From: an uncultured Rhodopila sp.
Lineage (GTDB): Bacteria; Pseudomonadota; Alphaproteobacteria; Acetobacterales; Acetobacteraceae
Length of the DNA stretch: 64,000 nucleotides
NCBI RefSeq assembly: GCF_903944925.1
Contig: NZ_CAJATU010000089.1
Location: 53,529-117,528, forward strand
Direction of reading: 5' to 3'
Below the pieces are notes generated by a model that worked only from the letters and a program-made list of their open reading frames with translations, was not told where the DNA came from and searched no databases. The position numbers and the translations under genes are program-made. Positions 9,301-16,302 of the stretch are shown piece by piece; the first letter of the stretch is position 1, and each line of letters starts with the position of its first letter.

Positions 9301-9989
9301 AGCATGTCGTATGAATAGCGGAACCCGCGCGCTTCCGGTCCGCGGCTGTTTGCGAGAGCCTCCGCGATTGTCTGGCCGGTGACGAACTGCTCGCCCATCA
9401 GCCGCATCGCCAAACCCACGCCTTTGCGGATGATTGGCTCGCCTTCCCGCGCAATAAGCCGGGTCAGCGCGGAGGACAGGCTGGTCTCGTTCGCCGTGGC
9501 CGTCAGGCGTCCGGTCACCACGAGGCCCCAGGTCGCGGCATTGACGAACAGCGACGGGCTCTGGCCGGCATGAGCGCGCCAGTCGTTGGCCGCGATCTTG
9601 TCGCGGATCAGCCGATCGCGGGTGGCGTTGTCGGGGATGCGCAGGAGTGCCTCGGCCAGGCACATCAGCGCGACCCCTTCCCGGCTCGACAGTGTGTATT
9701 CATGGATCAGGCCTTCGATGCCGCCGGAAGGGGGTTTGCCGCGCAGTTGCGCGACCAGGCGGCGGGCGGTGGCGGCGGTGCGGGCGGCGGCCTCCGGCGG
9801 CATGGCGGCGAGGCCGAGCAACGGCGACAGGCAGTCCGGCTCCGGTCGGCGATAGGCGGCGGTGATCGCGCTGCGGAGCGGCGATTGCGGCCGAACGCCT
9901 GCCACGAAGGTCCCGAATGGCGTCCCGTCCCGCAGTTTCAGGCCTCCGGCGATGGATCGATCATAAAGTATAGATCGGGTCGCGCGCAT
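6318..9989 (-). CDS. putA: Bifunctional proline dehydrogenase / 1-pyrroline-5-carboxylate dehydrogenase PutA
   Basis: PutA oxidises proline to glutamate in two steps. In this 1223-residue protein the proline dehydrogenase barrel spans roughly residues 80-470 (GISIKLSALHPRY, MLRLVKGAYWD, FATHNAQTVAAVMEM). The aldehyde dehydrogenase domain follows, with ISPWNFPLAIFTGQ, the general-base glutamate in IAETGGLNAMVVDSS and the nucleophilic cysteine in FDSAGQRCSALRILC. It lacks the N-terminal ribbon-helix-helix of E. coli PutA, so it should not repress its own gene. The start at 9989 is the first ATG after the end of the upstream activator; an earlier in-frame start would run into that gene, and no strong ribosome site is visible. 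It lies 49 bases behind sigma-54 activator A in the same direction. Confidence 0.95.
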   Translation of the reverse strand: MRATRSILYDRSIAGGLKLRDGTPFGTFVAGVRPQSPLRSAITAAYRRPEPDCLSPLLGLAAMPPEAAARTAATARRLVAQLRGKPPSGGIEGLIHEYTLSSREGVALMCLAEALLRIPDNATRDRLIRDKIAANDWRAHAGQSPSLFVNAATWGLVVTGRLTATANETSLSSALTRLIAREGEPIIRKGVGLAMRLMGEQFVTGQTIAEALANSRGPEARGFRYSYDMLGEAAATAADAARYLADYEAAVHAIGRVAAGRGIYEAPGISIKLSALHPRYCRAKRERVMTELLPRLKGLALLAARYDIGLNIDAEEADRLELSLDLLEELALDPDLAGWDGIGFVVQAYGKRCPFVIDWIVDLARRSGHRIMLRLVKGAYWDTEIKRAQVDGLPGFPVFTRKLHTDVSYLAGARKLLAARDAVFPQFATHNAQTVAAVMEMAGPEFRFGDYEFQCLHGMGEPLYDEVVGPERLGRPCRIYAPVGSHETLLAYLVRRLLENGANSSFVNRIADARVPVEALIADPVAAVQVMNPCGGPHARIVLPRDLYGPQRPNAIGLDLSNEDSLATLAAALAANGVWTSGSGAAEMRPVLNPADRRDVVGLVREALPRDVDAALAASVAAAPAWAAVTAADRAACLKRAADAMEARMPVLIGLIVREAGKSFANAVAEVREAVDFLRYYAQQAVLAHGGTPLGLVACISPWNFPLAIFTGQVAAALAVGNTVLAKSAEETPLIAAEAVRLLHEVGIPANVLQLLPGDGDVGRALVSDSRVQGVVFTGSFEVARLIHRQLAHRLTGSGQPIPLIAETGGLNAMVVDSSALAEQVVADVIASAFDSAGQRCSALRILCLQEDAADRIVSMLKGAMAELDIGSPDRLSVDVGPVISEEARDRIEQHIRSMRARGHTVEALPLPPCTIHGTFVAPAIIEINRISDVEREVFGPVLHVLRYHRENLDRLIDDINASGYGLTFGLHTRIDETIARVADRVHAGNIYINRNIIGAVVGVQPFGGCGLSGTGPKAGGPLYLARLCSAPRQAAFDGVSGLEDVVARRFAAWLRARGWLAEAERCAGYLSRSAVGAIMELPGPVGERNIYVLRPRGRVAAISGTEAGLLLQIGAILATGNIVVLESSHPALGILAGLPPELARRIDKVETLDDVHDLKAVLFDGGADALIALNRRMAERDGPLVQVQAAGDDYDLNRLLEERSISTNTAAAGGNASLMSIG

Positions 9990-10038
9990 GCTTGTAACAG
10001 GGCCGGGACTGCGCCGAATTTGATTGCCTGCCGGCTGG

Positions 10039-11877
10039 TTAGGACAGCTTCGACAAGGCGCGGTAGACCGTGTTGCGGGACACGCTGAGCCGGCGCGCCG
10101 TTTCGCTGATATTGCCCATGGTCTGCTGATGCACCGCCCGTATCCGCTCATGCAGCAGGTCCCGCAGCGGGTGCGCGCCGGTGGGCTCGTCCGCCGCAGC
10201 AGCGGAGCCGCCGACGGCCTCGGCGTCGATGCGGTTGGGCGGACCGCCGAGCGTCAGGCGCGTCAGCGCACTGTGCAGTTCGCGGATGTTGCCGGACCAC
10301 GGCAGCCACCGCAGGGCGTCGATGGCTGCATCGTCGATCCGCCAATCTGGCGCGATGGAGCGGAGCAGGTGCCGCGCGATGGCGGCGAAATCGTCCCGAT
10401 CGCGCAGCGGCGGCAAGGTGATTTCCACCGTGTTCAGCCGGTAGAACAGGTCCGCGCGGAAGCGTCCGGCGGCAATGGCATCCGCCAGATCGACGTTGGT
10501 GGCGGACAGCAGTAGCACGTCCACCCGGCGCTGCTTGCCACCGCCGACAGGGCGCACGGTCCAGTCGTCCAGCAGCCGCAGCATCATCGCCTGGAGCGGC
10601 AGTTTCATTTCGCCGATTTCGTCCAGGAACAGGGTTCCGCCATCAGCCTCCAGCACCAGTCCGGGGGCACCCTGGCGCCTGGCGCCGGTGAACGCGCCTT
10701 CCGAGTGCCCGAACATCTCGGCTTCTGCCAGGCTTTCCGGCAGCGCCGCGCAATTCACCGGAATAAAAGCGCCGCGCCGCCCGCTGGCCTGATGCGCATG
10801 GCGGGCAAGTTGTTCCTTGCCCGTGCCGGTTTCGCCGCGCAGCAGGATGGGCAGCTTGCGCCGAGCCGCAGCCTCCATCCGGCTGACCGCGGTGGCCACA
10901 GCCGGATCGTCTGCAACGAAACCGCGATTCGCCTGCGGCGGTTGCGCCGGCACGGCCACCGGGCGGACGACTCGCACGTTTTCCAGCCGCGCGGCAAACA
11001 GGCTGCCGACGCGATCCTGTAGCCGCAACGTTTCATTATTGCGGCTTGCCGTCAGCAGGTCTTCAAACCTGGAGCAGAACAGCTCCTCCAGCCTCCGGCC
11101 GCGCGCGATCGGCAGGCCGTGCAGCAGGACGCGGGCTTGCGAATTGGCTGCCAGGATCATGCCGCCCGGATCGAGTGCCAGCAGCCCGGCGCTGAGGGTG
11201 TGGAGATATTCCGCCCGGCTGTGCAACGCGATCAGCACGTCGGTGCGGTGACATTCCCGGAACAATCCGTTTTCGATCTGCGTTGCCGCCATCGACACCA
11301 GCGCGCGTGTATGGGTCTGCCGCGAGCGGCAGTCGGAGGACGCATCGAGCACGCCGGCCAGCGCGCCTTCGGCATCGAACACCGGCGCCGCCATGCAGGT
11401 CAGGCCGCCATGCCGCGCGAAGAAATGTTCCGCGCCATGCACCATGATCGCCTTGCCGGTCTGCGCCACGGTGCCGAGCGCGTTGGTGCCGCAGTTCGAT
11501 TCGGTCCACAGCGTGCCGGGCCGGATGCTGGTTGCGGCGGCGGTGTCGCTGAAGCTCGGGTCCGTGATAGTATCGAGCAACATGCCGTCCGCGGCGGCGA
11601 AGGCGATCATGAAGTTGGTGCCGGCGATCTGGTGATACAGGTTGTCCATCTCGCACAGCGCGAGGCGGCGCAACAGGTCGCGGCGCTGCCGGGCCTCCCG
11701 CAGGGTCGTTTCGCCTACAGCCTGCAACGGCGGCGGGTTGTGCGGGTCCAGCCCCGCTGCGAGGCAGCGTGACCAGCTTTCGGCAATGGATGCCGGCAGG
11801 AGATCGTCGGGCGCGGCACCCTGGCGTTCCAGGACAGTACGCGCGCGGAACAGGCGGTCCTCGGTTGAAAGCAGCAT
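10039..11877 (-). CDS. Sigma-54-dependent transcriptional activator, AcoR type (activator A)
   Basis: A 612-residue enhancer-binding protein. The start at 11877 has a GGGAGGA ribosome site; upstream in-frame codons would extend into the promoter region. Order: an N-terminal segment with the AcoR-type phrase SIAESWSRCLAAGLDP, a GAF-like sensor (about residues 60-230, TESNCGTNALGT), a short linker, the AAA+ domain with Walker A GETGTGKE and the sigma-54 contact loop GAFTGA, and a C-terminal Fis-type helix-turn-helix (GNISETARRLSVSRNTVYRA). AcoR relatives respond to ketones, diols and alcohols. It is divergent from the alcohol dehydrogenase unit, with paired palindromes and a sigma-54 promoter between them, so it probably drives that unit and perhaps the mim operon. 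Confidence 0.93.
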   Translation of the reverse strand: MLLSTEDRLFRARTVLERQGAAPDDLLPASIAESWSRCLAAGLDPHNPPPLQAVGETTLREARQRRDLLRRLALCEMDNLYHQIAGTNFMIAFAAADGMLLDTITDPSFSDTAAATSIRPGTLWTESNCGTNALGTVAQTGKAIMVHGAEHFFARHGGLTCMAAPVFDAEGALAGVLDASSDCRSRQTHTRALVSMAATQIENGLFRECHRTDVLIALHSRAEYLHTLSAGLLALDPGGMILAANSQARVLLHGLPIARGRRLEELFCSRFEDLLTASRNNETLRLQDRVGSLFAARLENVRVVRPVAVPAQPPQANRGFVADDPAVATAVSRMEAAARRKLPILLRGETGTGKEQLARHAHQASGRRGAFIPVNCAALPESLAEAEMFGHSEGAFTGARRQGAPGLVLEADGGTLFLDEIGEMKLPLQAMMLRLLDDWTVRPVGGGKQRRVDVLLLSATNVDLADAIAAGRFRADLFYRLNTVEITLPPLRDRDDFAAIARHLLRSIAPDWRIDDAAIDALRWLPWSGNIRELHSALTRLTLGGPPNRIDAEAVGGSAAAADEPTGAHPLRDLLHERIRAVHQQTMGNISETARRLSVSRNTVYRALSKLS

Positions 11878-11970
11878 GCGGATTGGGTCCTCCCGTTTTG
11901 CCGGTATTTGTTCCGGTTCAATCGGCCAACATACACTGTTTCGCGCGCCGGCGCTCGTCAATTCTTCGAC

Positions 11971-11987
11971 TGTTCCAGAATGGAACA
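11971..11987. promoter_or_regulatory. Palindromic activator site 1 of the adh promoter (TGTTCCA-GAA-TGGAACA)
   Basis: A perfect 7-3-7 dyad. Its centre is 97 bases upstream of the -12 GC of the adh sigma-54 promoter, the usual place for an enhancer-binding-protein site. A second copy lies 33 bases downstream, about three helical turns. Role inferred from position and symmetry. Confidence 0.75.
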
Positions 11988-12003
11988 CCTGAACAGGGTG
12001 CGC

Positions 12004-12020
12004 TGCTCCGTCGCGGAACA
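12004..12020. promoter_or_regulatory. Palindromic activator site 2 of the adh promoter (TGCTCCG-TCG-CGGAACA)
   Basis: Same 7-3-7 geometry as the site at 11971; six of seven arm positions pair. The centre is 64 bases upstream of the -12 element. Two sites on the same face of the helix fit cooperative binding by an AcoR-type hexamer. Confidence 0.65.
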
Positions 12021-12061
12021 GCAAGGTTGTCGCGATGGTTATAAAACAAAGGGTTAACTCT

Positions 12062-12077
12062 TGGCACGCCGGTTGCT
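12062..12077 (+). promoter_or_regulatory. Sigma-54 promoter of the alcohol dehydrogenase unit
   Basis: TGGCACGCCGGTTGCT matches the -24/-12 consensus TGGCACG-N4-TTGCW at every position. The start point is expected about 12 bases downstream, giving a leader of about 30 bases before the adh ATG at 12119. Confidence 0.85.
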
Positions 12078-12118
12078 GTTCTTCGTTGGCAAAACCAAAC
12101 CGCCAGGGAGGGCGCGCC

Positions 12119-13162
12119 ATGAAAGCTGCGGTGCTGCATGCATACGACGAGAAACTCGCCGGCCCGGAATTCGTGCGCTATCAGGACGTACCCGATCCGA
12201 AAATCGAAAAGCCGACCGATGTTATCGTGCGCATCGGTGGGGCGGGGGTGTGCCGCACTGATCTGCACATCGTCGAAGGCATCTGGCGGAGCAAGGTCGA
12301 GGTACAATTGCCCTATATCATGGGCCACGAAAACGCCGGCTGGGTCGAGGAAGTCGGCAAAGCTGTCGAAAGCGTGAAAGTCGGCGACGCGGTGATCTGC
12401 CATCCGCTGGTCACCAGCGGGCACTGCCTGGCGTGCCGCCGCGGCGACGACATGCATGCCACCGACAGCCGTTTTCCCGGCATCAACGCCAACGGCGGCT
12501 ATGCGCAGTATCTGGCGACCGGCGAGCGCAGCCTGATCAAGCTGCCAGGGTCGCTGACGCCAAAAGCCGTCGCGCCCTATACCGATGCGGGACTGACAGC
12601 GTATCGCGCTGCCAAGAAGGCGTCCCGTCATTTGTTGCCGGGCGAATTCGCCGTCTGCATCGGGGCGGGCGGCCTGGGTCATATCGGCATCCAGGTGCTG
12701 CGCGCCTTGTGCGCGGCCGAAATTATTGTGGTGGATCAGTCGGAAATGGCGCTGAACCTGGCAAAGGAATGCGGCGCCCATTACGTTGTCAAAGCGGATG
12801 GCAACGAGGTCGAGAGTGTGCTGGCGCTGACCGGCGGCAACGGCGCCGAGGCGGTGATCGATTTCGTCGGTGAAGGCAGCGCAGTCGCCAAGGGCATCGC
12901 GATGACCCGCAACGGCGGATATTATTACATCGTCGGCTACGGCGGCAAAATCGACCTGCCGACCATCGATATGATTACAACCGAAAAGACCATCGTCGGC
13001 AACCTGGTTGGCACCTACCCGGAGCTGGTTGAACTGATGGCGCTGGCGGACCGGGGATTGGTCACGCTGAGCACGAAGGAATACCGCTTGAGCGAGGCGA
13101 ACCAGGCGCTGCTGGATCTGCATCACGGCAAGATCAAGGGCCGCGCCGTGCTGGTGCCATGA
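12119..13162 (+). CDS. adh: Zinc-type NAD(P)-dependent alcohol dehydrogenase (MDR)
   Basis: A 347-residue medium-chain dehydrogenase, probably oxidising the secondary alcohol made by the adjacent monooxygenase to a ketone. The start at MKAAVLHAYD has ribosome site GGGAGGG. Catalytic zinc ligands are C45 (GVCRTDLH) and the H70-E71 motif (YIMGHENAGWVE); the Rossmann motif is GAGGLGHIG. In the structural-zinc loop TSGHCLACRRGDDMHA the first and fourth cysteines are replaced by Ser and Ala, so that zinc is probably absent. The protein closely resembles ADH-A-like enzymes encoded in actinobacterial propane monooxygenase clusters. It leads a unit of three overlapping genes driven by a sigma-54 promoter. 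Confidence 0.92.
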   Translation: MKAAVLHAYDEKLAGPEFVRYQDVPDPKIEKPTDVIVRIGGAGVCRTDLHIVEGIWRSKVEVQLPYIMGHENAGWVEEVGKAVESVKVGDAVICHPLVTSGHCLACRRGDDMHATDSRFPGINANGGYAQYLATGERSLIKLPGSLTPKAVAPYTDAGLTAYRAAKKASRHLLPGEFAVCIGAGGLGHIGIQVLRALCAAEIIVVDQSEMALNLAKECGAHYVVKADGNEVESVLALTGGNGAEAVIDFVGEGSAVAKGIAMTRNGGYYYIVGYGGKIDLPTIDMITTEKTIVGNLVGTYPELVELMALADRGLVTLSTKEYRLSEANQALLDLHHGKIKGRAVLVP

Positions 13163-14193
13163 GCGCGCGGCCTTTGCTTGACCTGCTGGGCGCTCGATGG
13201 CGTGTCGGCGTGCCCGCCGCCGCGGTCGCCTGGGACGAGGTCGCCGGCTTCGCCCTAGGCGATGGCACATTGGCGCTGGTGCCGCCTGCGTGGGAGGGCG
13301 GCCCGGTGCTGCGGCCGCGCAAGGATGGCGGTGCGGAGCTGGTGCCTCTGACGGCACCGGCTCCCCCGGCGGCACGCGTGCCGGCGCACCGGGGCGCTTG
13401 CCTGTCCGTTGTCGCAGACCCCGACGGCGGATTTGTAACGGGCGGCAGCGACGGACGCGTCGTTCGCGTGATGCCGGATGCAGAGGTGCGGGCGCTGGGA
13501 CATTTCGATACCGCAGTTTCGCTGGTGGCTACCGGGCCGGGCGGCTGGAGAGCCGCAGCCACCGGCCGGACGGTTCATCGTTTCGGTTGCGACGCGTCAC
13601 GCATTGACGTGGATGGCGAGGTGATGTCGTTGGCGGTCGAACCCTCCGGCGCGCGACTGGCGATTGGGCATGCGGGCGGGGTGTCGCTGTGGGCGGGGGG
13701 TGGTTCGCCCCGGGTCCTGCCGGCGCCCGGAACGCTCGGCGTGGTGTGGAACCGGGAGCGTCCGGGCAGTTTCACCGGCGACGGAACGGTGCACGCCTGG
13801 CACCCGCCGGAAACGATTGCTCTGGGCGAAACGGTCGCCGCGATGGCCGCTTCGGGCGATGGGTTTGTGGTGGCCGTCGGCGGCCGGGTGCTTTCCTGGC
13901 ATCCCGGGCGGGAACCGATACCGTGCGGTGTCGCCAACCATCACACGGTAACCCGCATCGCCAGCCATCCGCGCCGCGTTCTCATCGCCGTCGGCTATGA
14001 CAACGGTGCGGTGGTGCTGTGCCAGCCGGACAGTTCCTCGCTGCTGTTCATTCGTGCCGCCGGCGAAGGCGCGGTGACCGCGCTCGGATTTTCACCCCGT
14101 GGCGAGCATCTCGCCATCGCGACGGAGGGCGGGGAGATCGCCGTGCTGACGACCGCCGACTCTCTGTTCCGCGACGATACGAGGGCAGCATGA
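13159..14193 (+). CDS. WD40-like beta-propeller protein
   Basis: A 344-residue protein made of repeated short beta-rich blades (for example VVADPDGGFVTGGSDGRVVRV, VEPSGARLAIGHAGGVSLW and LGFSPRGEHLAIATEGGEIAVL), about six or seven in all. There is no signal peptide or membrane segment, so it is cytoplasmic. Its ATG overlaps the adh stop (ATGA), so it is translationally coupled to the dehydrogenase. Such propellers are scaffolds for protein complexes; a role in assembling or tethering the monooxygenase or dehydrogenase is an inference from position only. I do not recognise a counterpart in the described Prm or Mim operons. Confidence 0.8.
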   Translation: MSARPLLDLLGARWRVGVPAAAVAWDEVAGFALGDGTLALVPPAWEGGPVLRPRKDGGAELVPLTAPAPPAARVPAHRGACLSVVADPDGGFVTGGSDGRVVRVMPDAEVRALGHFDTAVSLVATGPGGWRAAATGRTVHRFGCDASRIDVDGEVMSLAVEPSGARLAIGHAGGVSLWAGGGSPRVLPAPGTLGVVWNRERPGSFTGDGTVHAWHPPETIALGETVAAMAASGDGFVVAVGGRVLSWHPGREPIPCGVANHHTVTRIASHPRRVLIAVGYDNGAVVLCQPDSSSLLFIRAAGEGAVTALGFSPRGEHLAIATEGGEIAVLTTADSLFRDDTRAA

Positions 14194-14360
14194 CCGAAGA
14201 AGACCAGTCGAAGGATCGCTACTTCGAACGCGTCGGCGAATTGGCCGAGGAAATGATCGCCGCCCATGGCAAGGATTTTACGATGGGCACGCTGGTGCTG
14301 GCGGCACGCTTCATTGTCGAGGGCAAGCCGCTGATGCGGCGATCAGGTACGACACAATGA
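14190..14360 (+). CDS. Small conserved-looking protein, 56 residues
   Basis: It starts at an ATGA overlap with the WD40-like gene (MTEEDQSKDRYFERVGELAE) and ends at 14360, just before the palindromes of the mim promoter. It is charged and helical, with no cysteine or membrane segment. The overlap and the regular acidic N-terminus support a real coupled gene. No family recognised; an adaptor for the adjacent propeller is possible but unproven. Confidence 0.65.
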   Translation: MTEEDQSKDRYFERVGELAEEMIAAHGKDFTMGTLVLAARFIVEGKPLMRRSGTTQ

Positions 14361-14376
14361 TCGCCGCGCCGCAGCA

Positions 14377-14393
14377 TGTCGCAGCGTGCGACA
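14377..14393. promoter_or_regulatory. Palindromic activator site 1 of the mim promoter (TGTCGCA-GCG-TGCGACA)
   Basis: A perfect 7-3-7 dyad with its centre 118 bases upstream of the mim -12 element. It has the geometry of the adh sites but different inner arm bases (CGCA instead of TCCA). Probably bound by an AcoR-type activator, most likely activator B. Confidence 0.78.
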
Positions 14394-14408
14394 TGTGTCG
14401 CAGCCATG

Positions 14409-14425
14409 TGTGCCAAAATGCGACA
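14409..14425. promoter_or_regulatory. Palindromic activator site 2 of the mim promoter (TGTGCCA-AAA-TGCGACA)
   Basis: Second dyad, 32 bases from the first (centre to centre); the right arm is identical and five of seven left-arm bases match. An extra half-site TGTCGCA lies at 14396-14402 between the two dyads. Confidence 0.7.
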
Positions 14426-14488
14426 CTGTATTATGCTGCACTTGCTAACGATCAGCAGAAGTTCATCGATTATATCGCTAACACTGAC

Positions 14489-14504
14489 TGGCACGCCAAT
14501 TGCG
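14489..14504 (+). promoter_or_regulatory. Sigma-54 promoter of the monooxygenase operon
   Basis: TGGCACGCCAATTGCG matches the -24/-12 consensus. The predicted start near 14515 leaves a leader of about 60 bases before mimA, whose ATG at 14577 has ribosome site AAGGAGA. Confidence 0.85.
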
Positions 14505-14576
14505 TTTAGTATATTTGGTCGAGATTGGGATCGCCTCAGTATCGGCCGCCGTAACGACCAAGAAGGAGACATTTAA

Positions 14577-16247
14577 ATGCCTGATGGTTTGACCTTGAAC
14601 AAAATCGTCGCACAGCGCGGCATCAGTATCGGCGAAGCCACCCGCCGCGTCGCGGACCTCGGCTGGACACCCAGCTACGTCCAGGAAGCGATGACCTTCC
14701 CGACCGATTACAAGATCAAGAAATCCCCGCGCGATCCGATGAAGCAGGTGCTGCGCTCCTACTTCCCGATGCAGGAGGAAAAGGACAATCGGGTTTACGG
14801 CGCGCTGGACGCCGCGCTGCGCGGCGACATGTTCCGCAACGTTGAGCCGCGCTGGGTCGAATGGATGAAGCTGTTCCTCGCCATCATCCCCTTCCCGGAA
14901 ATCTCCGCCGCCCGTTCCATGGCCATGGTCGGCCGGCTCGCCCCCGGTGAAGAACTGCGCACCGGCTTCGCCATGCAGATGGTCGATGAGTTCCGCCACT
15001 CCACGATTCAGATGAACCTGAAGAAGTGGTATATGGAAAATTACATCGACCCGGCCGGGTTCGACATTACCGAGGCCGCGTTCGGCCGCTGCTACGCCAC
15101 CACCATCGGGCGGCAGTTCGCCGAAGGGTTCGTTACGGGTGACGCGATCACCTCGGCGAACGTCTACCTGACCGTCGTTGCGGAAACCGCGTTTACCAAC
15201 ACGCTGTTCGTGGCCATGCCGTCGGAAGCCGCACGCAACGGCGACTACGCCCTGCCGACGGTGTTCCTGTCGGTGCAGTCGGACGAAAGCCGGCATATCG
15301 GCAACGGCCACTCGCTGCTGATGTCGCTGATCAACGATCCGGACAACCACCAACTGCTGGAGCGCGACCTGAAATATGCGTTCTGGCAGAACCACGCGAT
15401 CGTCGACGCCGCCGTCGGAACGATCGTCGAATACGGCACCACCAACCGCGACAAGAACAAGGAAAGCTATGCCGAGCTGTGGCATCGCTGGATCTATGAG
15501 GACTACTACCGGACCTACATGCTGCCGCTGGAGAAATACGGCATCAAGATCCATCACGACGACGTCGCGGCAGCCTGGGACCGCATGGTCAAAAAGAACT
15601 ATGTCCACCTGACCGCGCAGTTCTTCTCCGTCGGCTGGCCGGTGAACTTCTGGAGGATCGAGGCGCAGACGGAAAGAGACTTTGAGTGGTTCGAGCACAA
15701 ATATCCGGGCTGGTACGCCGAGTTCGGCGATTACTGGAAGTGGTATGCCAAGCTGTCCACCCCGGGCGAGAAGGCCATCCTGTTCAACGGCGATGTGGGC
15801 TACGTCTACCCGCACCGCTGCTGGAGCTGCATGGTTCCCTGCCTGATCCGCGAAGATTTCGTCTGTGATGAGGTCGACGGCCAGATCTACACCTATTGCT
15901 CGGAGATCTGCCGTTGGACGCACAAGACGGCGTTCGCTGCGGAATACGAAGGGCGTCCGACGCCGGCCATGGGCCGGTTCAGCGGGCGGCGCGAGTGGGA
16001 GACCTGCTACGACGGATGGGATGTCGCTGACGCCATCAAGGATCTCGGCTTCGTCCGGTCCGACGGCGAAACCCTGATGCCACAGCCGCATCTGATCTTC
16101 GACGACAAGAAGATGTGGAAGCTGGAGCATCTGCGCGGCGACAAGCTGGGCAGCCCGCTGCAGAACTTCCGCAAGCTGACGCCGGAAGCGCGCGAAGCGG
16201 CGGTGGCTGAATACCGTAAGGGCTTCAAGATCAATCCGATCAATTAA
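14577..16247 (+). CDS. mimA: Soluble diiron monooxygenase, hydroxylase large (alpha) subunit
   Basis: Catalytic subunit of a Prm/Mim-type monooxygenase that inserts one oxygen atom from O2 into a small hydrocarbon, ketone or phenol. All six diiron ligands are visible: E108, E138 and H141 (MVDEFRH), E203, E237 and H240 (SDESRH). Their spacing (30, 3, 62, 34, 3) equals that of methane monooxygenase MmoX (E114, E144, H147, E209, E243, H246). A cysteine-rich YHS-like segment (HRCWSCMVPCL, YTYCSEICRWTH, about residues 418-445) follows. At 556 residues it has the usual length. It is first in an operon with mimBCD, an amidohydrolase, a DUF59 protein and GroEL. Propane, acetone and phenol are all known substrates in this group; the sequence alone does not decide. 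Confidence 0.95.
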   Translation: MPDGLTLNKIVAQRGISIGEATRRVADLGWTPSYVQEAMTFPTDYKIKKSPRDPMKQVLRSYFPMQEEKDNRVYGALDAALRGDMFRNVEPRWVEWMKLFLAIIPFPEISAARSMAMVGRLAPGEELRTGFAMQMVDEFRHSTIQMNLKKWYMENYIDPAGFDITEAAFGRCYATTIGRQFAEGFVTGDAITSANVYLTVVAETAFTNTLFVAMPSEAARNGDYALPTVFLSVQSDESRHIGNGHSLLMSLINDPDNHQLLERDLKYAFWQNHAIVDAAVGTIVEYGTTNRDKNKESYAELWHRWIYEDYYRTYMLPLEKYGIKIHHDDVAAAWDRMVKKNYVHLTAQFFSVGWPVNFWRIEAQTERDFEWFEHKYPGWYAEFGDYWKWYAKLSTPGEKAILFNGDVGYVYPHRCWSCMVPCLIREDFVCDEVDGQIYTYCSEICRWTHKTAFAAEYEGRPTPAMGRFSGRREWETCYDGWDVADAIKDLGFVRSDGETLMPQPHLIFDDKKMWKLEHLRGDKLGSPLQNFRKLTPEAREAAVAEYRKGFKINPIN

Positions 16248-16302
16248 AAGACTTGGCGGGGGCCGGACGTCCGGCCTCCGTGCACTTTGAATGGGAAGCG
16301 TC

